A stretch of 64,000 nt of DNA from CALMKX01 sp036274895 (GTDB lineage: Bacteria; Acidobacteriota; Thermoanaerobaculia; Multivoradales; SZUA-115): assembly GCA_036274895.1 (NCBI GenBank), contig DASUEU010000092.1:1-64000 (forward strand), in the 5' to 3' direction. Under the pieces are notes generated by a model. That model made no database searches, was not told the DNA's origin, and was given only the letters and a program-made list of their open reading frames with translations. Made by a program: the position numbers and the translations under genes. Positions within the stretch are counted from its first letter, which is position 1. Each line of letters opens with the position of its first letter. Of this stretch, positions 32,824 through 41,862 are shown piece after piece.

Positions 32824-33431
32824 CGGCTGGCACCCGACGCGGCGTCGACCGTCACTCCTTCGAGCCGGCCCTTGGCCTGGACCGTCACGGCCACTTCCTT
32901 CTCGACCCGGAACATCAGGAAGCTCGGGTCCTCCATCCCCCAGGCGACGAAGGGCACCGAAAAGCGGGTCTTGACCTGGATCTGGTCACCGTTGACCGAG
33001 ACCGTCGCCGGCAGGGCCATCGGGTGGTCGGCGCCGTGGATGGCGAGCTTGCCGTGGAGGGTGACGTGGCTCTCGCCGGTGGCGGCGAGGGTGCCTTCGA
33101 GGCGCTCGGCGGTGAAGCGGAAGAGGGGGAACTTGCTCGACTCCAGCACTTCGCCGTGCATGGTCTTGTCGCGGGAGCCATTGCCCGTCTTGGCCGAGGC
33201 GGCGTCCACCAGCAGCTCGCCGCTGGCGGTGCCGGTGGCGGCGTCGAAGTGGATGTCGCCCGAGCGCAAGACGAAGACGCCGTGCACGTCGTGACCGGTG
33301 GCCGGCAGCTCGAAGGCGACCTGGGTGCCAGCGGGATCGAGGTGGAGGATCTGCTCGGTGGCGTGGGCCGAGAGGGGGGCGATGGCCGACAGGACGAGGA
33401 CGAGGGCGAGGCCTGAGGGACGGGGCTTCAT
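32820..33431 (-). CDS. YceI-family lipid-binding protein
   Basis: A 203-residue exported protein with signal peptide (LALVLVLSAIAPLSAHA) and the YceI lipocalin-like barrel: LDPAGTQVAFELPATGHDVHGVF, SASGELLVDAASAKTGN-like strand, then RDKTMHGEVLESSKFPLFRF. A Thermus homologue was crystallised with a bound polyisoprenoid quinone-like chain, which fits this operon. It is the first gene, with AAGGAGAA before the ATG at 33431, and lies across a 99-bp divergent gap from a response regulator. Confidence 0.9.
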   Translation of the reverse strand: MKPRPSGLALVLVLSAIAPLSAHATEQILHLDPAGTQVAFELPATGHDVHGVFVLRSGDIHFDAATGTASGELLVDAASAKTGNGSRDKTMHGEVLESSKFPLFRFTAERLEGTLAATGESHVTLHGKLAIHGADHPMALPATVSVNGDQIQVKTRFSVPFVAWGMEDPSFLMFRVEKEVAVTVQAKGRLEGVTVDAASGASR

Positions 33432-33487
33432 CGGTTCTCCTTCCCGCCGGCAGGGACGCCGGCGCAAGGAGAAGGTAGCCGTGGCGC

Positions 33488-33512
33488 CTGAACGAGAGCT
33501 GAACGCTAGAAT
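33488..33512. promoter_or_regulatory. 11-bp direct repeat next to -10 box in the yceI/response-regulator gap
   Basis: CTGAACG occurs at 33488-33494 and again at 33499-33505, exactly one helical turn (11 bp) apart, and TAGAAT (33507-33512) follows directly as a -10 box for the response regulator. Tandem 11-bp half-sites are how OmpR/PhoB-type regulators bind DNA, so this is a likely autoregulatory operator that may also govern the divergent operon. Confidence 0.5.
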
Positions 33513-33530
33513 GAGGCCGGCCGAAGACCC

Positions 33531-34237
33531 ATGCGCATCCTGCTCGTCGAGGACGATCCCGATCTCGCCGCTGCCCTCGCCGAGGCGTTGGCGGAGGACT
33601 GCTACGTCGTCGACCGGGCCGCGAGCGGTGCCGAGGCGGACGAGCTGGCCACGGTCAACGAATACGACCTGGTGGTGCTCGACTGGAGCATCCCGCCGCC
33701 CTCCGGGGTTGACCTGCTCTCCGCCTGGCGCCAGCGCGCCCTGACCTTTCCGGTGCTCATGCTCACCGGCCGGGGCAGCGTCGAGGACCGCATTCACGGC
33801 CTCGACGCTGGCGCCGACGACTACCTGACCAAGCCCTTCGCCCTGGCGGAGCTGCAGGCGCGGGTGCGCAGCCTCCTGCGCCGGGGCCAGCGCCCGCTCC
33901 AGAGCCTGGCCGCGGGAGATCTGGTGATGGACCGGCCCGGCCGGCAGGTCAGGGTCGCCGAGGCACCGATCCACCTCACCCCCAAGGAGTTCGCCGTGCT
34001 CGAGTACCTGCTCGTCCACCGCGATCGGGTGGTGAGCCGCGCCGACCTGTCCGAGCACGTCTGGGAGGACAGCCTGGGCGCCATGTCCAACACCCTGGAG
34101 GTGATCGTCTCGCGGCTGCGCAAGAAGGTGGACGGCGGGCGCGAAGGCCGCCTCCTCCACACCGTGCCCGGGGTGGGCTATCGGCTCTCGACTGAACGGC
34201 TGGCCCCAGGCCGGGAGGCCGGCGGGGACGACAGCGG

Positions 34238-34241
<4 letters not shown>
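33531..34241 (+). CDS. OmpR/PhoB-family response regulator
   Basis: A 236-residue two-domain regulator. Receiver: ILLVEDDPDLAAAL with the acidic pair, phospho-acceptor Asp51 in LVVLDWSIPPPSG, LTGRGS and the KPF lysine in YLTKPFALAEL. Winged helix: LTPKEFAVLEYLLVHRDRVV, then EVIVSRLRKKVDGG and VPGVGYRLS. The stop is overlapped by the GTG of the histidine kinase. It is divergent from the YceI operon, and the 11-bp repeat in the gap suggests self-control. Confidence 0.95.
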
Positions 34242-35503
<1,262 letters not shown>

Positions 35504-35524
35504 GAACGGAAGGGCGAGGACTGA

Positions 35525-35563
35525 GTAGGCTGGGTTAGGCTCGTCCGCGAGCCGTAACCCCGC
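35525..35563. repeat. Interspersed hairpin repeat after the histidine kinase
   Basis: GTAGGCTGGGTTAGGCTCGT then CCGCGAGCCGTAACCCCGC. GGGTTAGGCTCG and CGAGCCGTAACCC are complementary with one extra base. It resembles the widespread GTAGGxTGGGTTAG ... GTAACCCA family of bacterial palindromic repeats, and by position could stop transcripts from the kinase gene. Confidence 0.55.
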
Positions 35564-35587
35564 TTCGCGCGCTTAGAATCCCCCTCG

Positions 35588-37045
35588 ATGGTTCCCGAGT
35601 CTCCTCGCACCGGCCTGCACCCCCGCTGCTTCGCCGCCTCGCTGGTCGTGATCTGCGCCGCCCTGCCTGCCTCCGCCCAGGACCTGCTCTCCCTCGACCG
35701 CTTCGCCCTGCTGGTGGCCTCGGAGTCCCGGCCTTCGTTCGCGGTGATCGGCGCCGGCGCCCGCGCGGCGGGGATGGGTGGGGCCTTCACCGCCTTGGCG
35801 GACGACGCCTCGGCAGCCTCCTTCAACCCCGCCGGCCTCGCCCTGCTGCTCACGCCCGAGGCTTCGCTGGTGCTCGACGGCCGCTCCCGGCACGACGACT
35901 ACGCCGCCTTCACCGCCCTCGAGAACGGCGAGCCCACCGCCTACTCCGCCTCGCGCAGCGTCTTCGACACCGCGGGAGTCAACTTCGCCTCCTTCACCCT
36001 GCCGACCACGCTGGCGGAGCGCAATCTGACCCTCCAGCTCTCCTACCATCGGCTGGTCGACTTCGAGCTCGAAAGGGACCGCAGCTTCCTCGCCAGCGAG
36101 CCCGGAGGTGAGGCCGTGGCCCGCTACCACCAGACGGTCGATCAGGAAGGGGAGATCGCCACCTTCGCCCTGGCGGCGGCCTACCAGGCCACGGAGCGGC
36201 TGTCCGTGGGTCTCAACCTGGCCCGCTGGCAGGGGGCCTGGACCTTCGTTACCGACACTTCCGAGGCCGAGCTGGCGACCGGCACCGAGACCGCCCTCCA
36301 CTTCGTCCAGGATCACCGCTTCTCGGGCTGGAACCTGACCGCCGGCTTCCTGCTGCGCTACCGCTACGCCAACGTCGGCGCCTCGTTCCGGCTGCCCTTC
36401 GACGGCCGCTACCAGGTGGACTCCCGCCTCACCACCACCTTCGAGAGCCCTTTCGTGCCCCAGTCCCGGCTCGACGGGCGTCTCGAGTGGCCGGGCTCCT
36501 ACACCGCGGGCATCGCGCTCAAGCCGTTCGAGACCTGGATCGTGACCGCCGACTACGCCGAGTACGACTGGGACGACATGGTGATCCAGGGGCTCGGTCA
36601 AGAGCCGGTGAGCTTTTTCGACCTGGTGCCGGTGTCGCGCTCGACCACCGAGAACCGTGGCCAGTGGCGCTTCGGCACCGAGGTCACCCTGCTGCCGGGT
36701 GAGAACGTCGTGGGCCTGCGGGCCGGCTACTTCACCGAGCCCCGTCCCGAGCGGCTGGCCGGCGAGGGAGAGGCGGCCAACACCCGCGGCTGGGCCCTCG
36801 GGGCCGGCTGGCGGCGGGGTGCCTTGAGCTTCGACCTCGCCTGGCAGCGGGTGCACACCCTCTCGAAGCTGCCCCAGTTCGTCGATCCCGACGCCGTCAC
36901 CGAGGGAGAGGTGCTGCTGCCGGCCGATGCAGAGGTGCGTACGCGGGAGAACCGGGTCTTCGTCTCGATGCTCTACCGCTTTCCGTCGCGCGACGCACTC
37001 AAGAAGCTCTTCCACTTTCTCTTCGTGGGTCCGACCCGGCCCTGA
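35588..37045 (+). CDS. FadL/OmpP1-like outer-membrane transport protein
   Basis: A 485-residue beta-barrel. Signal peptide SLVVICAALPASAQ, then the FadL hallmark GARAAGMGGAFTALADDASA followed by SFNPAGLALL. The remainder alternates strands to the last aromatic residue region (VFVSMLYRF). FadL-type channels carry fatty acids, aromatics or other hydrophobic compounds through the outer membrane, showing that this is a diderm. The substrate is unknown; proximity to a lipid-linked operon is only suggestive. Confidence 0.85.
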   Translation: MVPESPRTGLHPRCFAASLVVICAALPASAQDLLSLDRFALLVASESRPSFAVIGAGARAAGMGGAFTALADDASAASFNPAGLALLLTPEASLVLDGRSRHDDYAAFTALENGEPTAYSASRSVFDTAGVNFASFTLPTTLAERNLTLQLSYHRLVDFELERDRSFLASEPGGEAVARYHQTVDQEGEIATFALAAAYQATERLSVGLNLARWQGAWTFVTDTSEAELATGTETALHFVQDHRFSGWNLTAGFLLRYRYANVGASFRLPFDGRYQVDSRLTTTFESPFVPQSRLDGRLEWPGSYTAGIALKPFETWIVTADYAEYDWDDMVIQGLGQEPVSFFDLVPVSRSTTENRGQWRFGTEVTLLPGENVVGLRAGYFTEPRPERLAGEGEAANTRGWALGAGWRRGALSFDLAWQRVHTLSKLPQFVDPDAVTEGEVLLPADAEVRTRENRVFVSMLYRFPSRDALKKLFHFLFVGPTRP

Positions 37046-37071
37046 GCGCCCTCGCCTCCCTCCGATCGGCA

Positions 37072-38796
37072 GTGGCCTGGAGCGCCCGGTTCGGGCTCGC
37101 CCTGGCCCTCGCGACCTCGGCTCTGGCCGAGTCCCGCCAGTGGTACGAGCACTACGAGCGGGGCCTCGCCCTGGCGGCGGACGGGGACTACGCCGCCGCC
37201 CTCGCGGAGTTCGAGACGGCCGCGGACCACAACCCGGAGGCTCGCGCCCGCGCCCGCACTTACGGCACCCAATTCCTCTTCGGCTACGACCCGGCCTACC
37301 ACCGGGCCCGCTGTCTGCTGGAGCTGAAGCGCTTCGCGGAAGCGAGGACCCTGCTCGCCGAGGCGGAGCTCGCCGGGGTGACGCCTCGGCCGGACCTCGC
37401 GGCCCTGGCCGTGCGGCTCGACCGGCTCGAGCGCGAGGTCGCGAGCCCGGCCGGGGAGGAGCCCGCCCCAGCCTCGCCGGAGCCGCTCCAGCCGGCCGCG
37501 TCCGGCGCCATGGCTCCCTCTCTGGCGGTGCCGCCCGGCGCCGAGTCGACGACGGCGCCGAGCGCTGGGCCGGCCTCTGTCCCTCCCGGCCCCGGCCCCG
37601 TCACCACGCCGGCGGGCGGCAGCGAGCCGCGCCGAGCGGAGGAGGAGCGTGCCGCTCCCGTTTCATCCCCCGCTGCGACGGACACCTCCACCTCCGGGCC
37701 GACTTCTCCCGCAACGGCTGGTACCTCGCCAGGCACTCCGGCCGGGCCTGCTGCCGCCGAAACGGCTGGAGGCCCGGCCGGCGATGCTGGGGCGGAGGAG
37801 CCGTCGCCGGCGGGCGAACCGCCCGAAGCCGGGGAGGGCAGCGGGATCGGCTGGTGGCCCGCACTGATGGCCTGCCTGGCCGCGGCCGCCCTGCTGCTGA
37901 GCTGGTGGCGCCGCCGGCAGCGGGCCCGGCGTGCCCCCGCGGCGGAGGGCAGCCAGTGGCACCTGAAGCTCCTGGGCTCCCGGTTGGGCGGCTACCAGCT
38001 GATCGCGGAGATCGGCCGCGGTGGTATGGCCACCACCTTCCGCGCCCGCCGGGCGAGCGACGGCCGCCTGGTTGCGCTCAAGGTGCCCCACCCGACCGGC
38101 GACCCGACCTACCGCGAGCGGTTCCTGCGCGAGGGCAAACTGGGCGAGGCCCTACACCACCCGGCGATCGTGCGCATCCTCGAAGCCGGGGAGGACCGTG
38201 GCGTGCCCTTCCTCGCCCTCGAGCTGCTCGCCGGCCGCACCCTGCGAGCCGAGCTGGACGCCCACCCCGACGGCCTGCCCCTGCCGCGGGCCCTGGCGAT
38301 CGCCCGGGCCATCGCCGAGGCCCTGGACTATGCCCACGGCAAGGGCGTGGTGCACCGCGATCTCAAGCCGGAGAACATCATGCTGCTGCCGGATGGCCCC
38401 GTGCGGGTGATGGACTTTGGCGTGGCGCGACTGGCCGATCAACCGGGTCTGACCACTTCGCAGTTCTTCCTGGGCTCCCCCGTCTACGCCGCTCCCGAGG
38501 CGGTCGAGCCCCAGCGGATCGACCACCGCGCGGACCTCTACGGGCTCGGCATCCTGCTCTTCGAGATGCTCGAAGGCCGGCCGCCCTTCCTCCACGAGTC
38601 GGTGTTCAAGCTGATGGAGCTGCACCGCGAGGCGCCCCTTCCCGACCCCGCCAACCTGCCGCGGCCCCTGCCTCCCGAAGTCTGGCAGCTCATCACCCGC
38701 CTCTGCGCCAAAGACCCGGAAGCGCGCTACCCCTCCGCCCAGGCCCTGCTGGTGGAGCTGGGGCGGTTGATCGAGGGGACGCGGCAAGCCCCCTAA
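37072..38796 (+). CDS. Ser/Thr protein kinase with exported N-terminal TPR region
   Basis: A 574-residue kinase with unusual order. It opens with a signal-like segment (FGLALALATSALA) and a TPR-like unit (ALAADGDYAAALAEFETAA), then a long Pro/Ala/Glu linker (about 125-255), one helix (WPALMACLAAAALLLSWW, from 259), and finally the kinase domain: IGRGGMATTF loop, VALKVPHP lysine, HRDLKPEN (His428 onward), MDFGVARL and APEA. Most bacterial receptor kinases have the kinase first. Here the sensor part precedes it, giving an outside-TPR, inside-kinase topology. GTG start at 37072, 27 bp after the FadL gene; the start is not backed by a strong ribosome site. Confidence 0.85.
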   Translation: MAWSARFGLALALATSALAESRQWYEHYERGLALAADGDYAAALAEFETAADHNPEARARARTYGTQFLFGYDPAYHRARCLLELKRFAEARTLLAEAELAGVTPRPDLAALAVRLDRLEREVASPAGEEPAPASPEPLQPAASGAMAPSLAVPPGAESTTAPSAGPASVPPGPGPVTTPAGGSEPRRAEEERAAPVSSPAATDTSTSGPTSPATAGTSPGTPAGPAAAETAGGPAGDAGAEEPSPAGEPPEAGEGSGIGWWPALMACLAAAALLLSWWRRRQRARRAPAAEGSQWHLKLLGSRLGGYQLIAEIGRGGMATTFRARRASDGRLVALKVPHPTGDPTYRERFLREGKLGEALHHPAIVRILEAGEDRGVPFLALELLAGRTLRAELDAHPDGLPLPRALAIARAIAEALDYAHGKGVVHRDLKPENIMLLPDGPVRVMDFGVARLADQPGLTTSQFFLGSPVYAAPEAVEPQRIDHRADLYGLGILLFEMLEGRPPFLHESVFKLMELHREAPLPDPANLPRPLPPEVWQLITRLCAKDPEARYPSAQALLVELGRLIEGTRQAP

Positions 38797-40283
38797 GGCA
38801 CCACCACGCCCCAGGCCGAGGTGTCGCCGGTTTCGAAGCCGTCGGCGAAGATGGACAGGGCGATGCCGGCGTTGCCGTCGAGGACGTAGAGCACCACCGA
38901 GCTGTTGGTGTCCTGGGTGCCGGCGGCGACCTCGGGGCGGCCGTCGCCGTCGAGGTCGCCCACGGGATGGACGCTGAACACCCGGTTGCCGGTGTCGTAG
39001 GCCCAGAAGATCTCGCCGGTGGCGCCGCTCAGGGCGTAGACGTGGTAGTCGAAGGAGCCGGCCACCACGTCGTCGAAGCCGTCGCCGTCGAGGTCGCCGA
39101 TGGCCCGCGCCGTCCACACGTCACCGCCGTTGGTGGTGCCCACGAAGGTCTTCCACACCAGGCTGCCGTCCGCTCCCGAGAGCACGGTGACGGCGTTCTC
39201 CCACGAGGAGACGATCACCTCGGCCTTGCCGTCGCCGGTGACGTCGGGTAGGGCGTCGACCATCATCCCGTAGGCTCCCACCGCGGTCGAGGCCCAGAGA
39301 AAGGCCCCCGTGGCGCCGTTGACGCAGCGGATGGCGCTGCCGTCCACGGTCCACAGCACGGCCAGGGCCTCGGGGATGGCGTCGCCGGTGATGTCCGGCA
39401 GCAGCCCGGCGGCCCACACCGAGGTGGCGGGCTCGTAGGTCCACAGCACGCTGCCGTTCAAGGAGCCGCCCGACAGGGCCACCAGGTCGTCGACGTCCTC
39501 GCCCACGGCCGCGAGCACGTCGTGCTTGCCGTCGCCGTTGGCATCGCCCAGGTTGCGCACGGTGAAGCTGGCGTCGCCGGCGTACCAGCGCCAGCGGAAG
39601 TTGGCCTGGCCGCCGCCGGTCGAGGCGCCGTCGATCAGGTAGACGCCGTCGCTGAAGGAGCCGGTGGCGAAGGCGTAGTCGTTCTCGCCGTCACCGTTGG
39701 TGTCGTTGAGCTCGGTCAAGGAGTAGACCCAGCCGGACTCGGCGGTCTGGTAGGTGTCGAAGCGCCACAGGATGGCGCCGGTGCCGCCGTCCAGGTGGTA
39801 GGCCGTGCGCCCGCCCCAGGCGGTGCCGGCGAGCAGGTTCATGGCGCCGTTGCCGTCGCTGTCCGAAGCGAGGGCCAGGCAGTCGTCGCCGTAGGGCGAG
39901 CCTCCCGAGACGCCGTCCGCCGTCTGGATGCTCCACACCACGTCCGCCGTGCCCACGCTGGCGCCGTCCAGGCAGAAGATGTTGGGCACGCCGGACTCGT
40001 CGATGCCCACGATCACCTCGTCCTTGCCGTCGCCGGTCACGTCGGGCAGGGCGCGCACGATCGGCGCGTTGTCCGGGCCGGTCATCGAGAAGAGCAGGCT
40101 CCCCGGCCCGACGCCGAGCAGGGCGGCCCGGCCGGGGCCTGGGGGCTCGGCGGGCCTCTCCGCGCGCAGGGTGAGGAGTTGATGGTCGCGCGACGGCGCA
40201 CGCTGCTGGGCCTGCGCCGAGGCGACGAAAGAGATCGAGAAGAGGACCAGGGCCGAGAGGGAAAGGCGCCGGGGGCTCGTCAC
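38793..40283 (-). CDS. Secreted FG-GAP/VCBS beta-propeller protein with FADGFETG tail
   Basis: A 496-residue exported protein: signal peptide (SALVLFSISFVASAQA), then repeated blades with calcium-binding DVTGDGKDEVIVG, DSDGNGAMN, DTNGDGENDYAFA, DANGDGKHDVLA, DLDGDGFDDVVAG and DLDGDGRPEVAAG. These are FG-GAP/VCBS repeats of a beta-propeller, and PQQ-like blade pieces (LSGATGEIFWAYDT) are mixed in. It ends IFADGFETGDTSAWGVVVP, the same tag as the beta-helix protein at 2803-4317. GTG at 40283 has AAGGAG 8 nt upstream. Its stop overlaps that of the convergent kinase. Confidence 0.88.
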   Translation of the reverse strand: MTSPRRLSLSALVLFSISFVASAQAQQRAPSRDHQLLTLRAERPAEPPGPGRAALLGVGPGSLLFSMTGPDNAPIVRALPDVTGDGKDEVIVGIDESGVPNIFCLDGASVGTADVVWSIQTADGVSGGSPYGDDCLALASDSDGNGAMNLLAGTAWGGRTAYHLDGGTGAILWRFDTYQTAESGWVYSLTELNDTNGDGENDYAFATGSFSDGVYLIDGASTGGGQANFRWRWYAGDASFTVRNLGDANGDGKHDVLAAVGEDVDDLVALSGGSLNGSVLWTYEPATSVWAAGLLPDITGDAIPEALAVLWTVDGSAIRCVNGATGAFLWASTAVGAYGMMVDALPDVTGDGKAEVIVSSWENAVTVLSGADGSLVWKTFVGTTNGGDVWTARAIGDLDGDGFDDVVAGSFDYHVYALSGATGEIFWAYDTGNRVFSVHPVGDLDGDGRPEVAAGTQDTNSSVVLYVLDGNAGIALSIFADGFETGDTSAWGVVVP

Positions 40284-40337
40284 GGCTGGTGCTCCTTGCC
40301 GGGTGTGGGAGTTCCCGAGGAGTCTACACCGCCCGGC

Positions 40338-41711
40338 TCAGTGCGAGGTGTCGTCCCCCTCGGGCTCCGGGAGCGCGATCTCGAGGCGCAGGGTGCGGAT
40401 ACGGTTGCCTTGCACCTCCACCACCTCGAAGCGCACCGGGCCGAGCTCGACGAGGTCGCCCTTCTCGGCGCTGCGGCCCAGCTCGGAGAGCACGATGCCG
40501 CCCACGGTGTCCTCGTCGCGGTCGGACAGCTCGAGGTCGAGCTCGTCCTCGATGTCCGCCACCAGCATCGCGCCGGAGACCAGGTAGGAGCCGTCCGGCC
40601 GGGCGATCAGCTCCGGCCTCTCGAGGTCGAACTCGTCCTGGATCGAGCCGACGATCTCCTCGATGACGTTCTCCAAGGTGACGACGCCGGAGACGCCGCC
40701 GTACTCGTCGAGCACGGCCGCCACGTGCATGCGCTCCTCACGCATGCGGCGCAGCAGCCGGTCGAGGGAGAGGGTCTCCGGGATCATCGGGATCTTGCGG
40801 CTGATCTGGGTCAAGGACGTGATCGGTCCCTCGGTACGGAACAGATCCTTGATATGGACCATACCGATGACATGGTCGAGGTCGCCGTCGCAGAGGGGGA
40901 AGCGGGTGTGGCCGGTCTTGCGCGCCAGGGCGAGGTTCTCCGCCACCGGGCGTTTGGTCGACAGGTAGACCACGTCGGCTCGCGGCACCATCACCTGGCG
41001 CGCCACCCGGTTCGACAGCTCGAAGACGTTGGCCAGCAGCTCGCGTTTGCCCACCTCCAGGCGGTCCCCGGCGCTCGAGGCCAGCAGCAGCCGCAGCTCC
41101 TCCTCGTCGTGGGCCAGCTCGTGCCCGCTCATGGGTTGGATGCCGATCAACCGCAGCAGGAAGTTGGCGGTGTGGTTGAGCATCCAGATCACCGGGAAGG
41201 TGACCTTGTAGAAGAGGAAGAGCGGATAGGCGATGCCCAGGGTGGTGGGCTCGGGCAGGCGGATAGCGATCGACTTGGGGGCCAGCTCGCCGAGCACGAT
41301 GTGGAGCGCGGTGATGGTGCCGAAGGCGAGCCACGGGGCCACCGAGTGGACCGTCTCGGGGGTGACGCCCGGGAGCCAGCCGATCAGGGGACCGATCACC
41401 CAGGTGAAGGCCGGCTCGCCCACCCAGCCGAGAGCCAGGCTGGTCAGGGTGATGCCGAGCTGGGTGGCGGAGATGTAGGCGTCCAGGTGCTGGACCATGT
41501 GCCGGGCCACCTGGGCTCGCCGCTCGCCGCGCGCGACCCGCACGTCGAGCTGGGTGGGCCGCACCTTGACCAGGGCGAACTCGGCGGCCACGAAGAAGGC
41601 GTTCAGCAGCACCAGCACGAAGCCGAGCGCGAGGCCGATCCAGGGATCGAGCCCGCCGGAATGCTCAGCGACCGGCAGCCCCTCGGCAGCGAGGGCGGCG
41701 ACGGGCAACAT
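40338..41711 (-). CDS. CorC/HlyC-family CNNM-CBS membrane protein
   Basis: A 457-residue membrane protein with the full family layout: CNNM/DUF21 membrane domain (about 20-200, VLVLLNAFFVAAEFALVKVRP; LGWVGEPAF), two CBS domains (MVPRADVVYLS ... HTRFPLCDGDLDHVIGMVHIKDL and EERMHVAAVLDEYGGVSGVVTLENVIEEIVG, excerpted), and a C-terminal CorC_HlyC transporter-associated domain. Members are linked to magnesium/cobalt efflux and ion homeostasis. The old name hemolysin is not implied. Stands alone, divergent from the esterase gene. Confidence 0.93.
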   Translation of the reverse strand: MLPVAALAAEGLPVAEHSGGLDPWIGLALGFVLVLLNAFFVAAEFALVKVRPTQLDVRVARGERRAQVARHMVQHLDAYISATQLGITLTSLALGWVGEPAFTWVIGPLIGWLPGVTPETVHSVAPWLAFGTITALHIVLGELAPKSIAIRLPEPTTLGIAYPLFLFYKVTFPVIWMLNHTANFLLRLIGIQPMSGHELAHDEEELRLLLASSAGDRLEVGKRELLANVFELSNRVARQVMVPRADVVYLSTKRPVAENLALARKTGHTRFPLCDGDLDHVIGMVHIKDLFRTEGPITSLTQISRKIPMIPETLSLDRLLRRMREERMHVAAVLDEYGGVSGVVTLENVIEEIVGSIQDEFDLERPELIARPDGSYLVSGAMLVADIEDELDLELSDRDEDTVGGIVLSELGRSAEKGDLVELGPVRFEVVEVQGNRIRTLRLEIALPEPEGDDTSH

Positions 41712-41862
41712 CAGCGCAGGGGGGAGGTGCGGCGGTGGCCGCAGAGGGTGCTACTCGGACCTGGTTCGTCGTTCACGCCGCGGGACTGTAGCACAGGGGG
41801 TGGGCGGGACTTCGCGCGGCCGGGGCCGCAACAACCCCCCGCCCTCGTCGTACCATCGGCCC

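Noticed and set aside
35504..35587. tRNA or small RNA gene in the hairpin after the histidine kinase
   Set aside because: The arms fold only as a simple hairpin and match a common interspersed repeat; no cloverleaf is possible.
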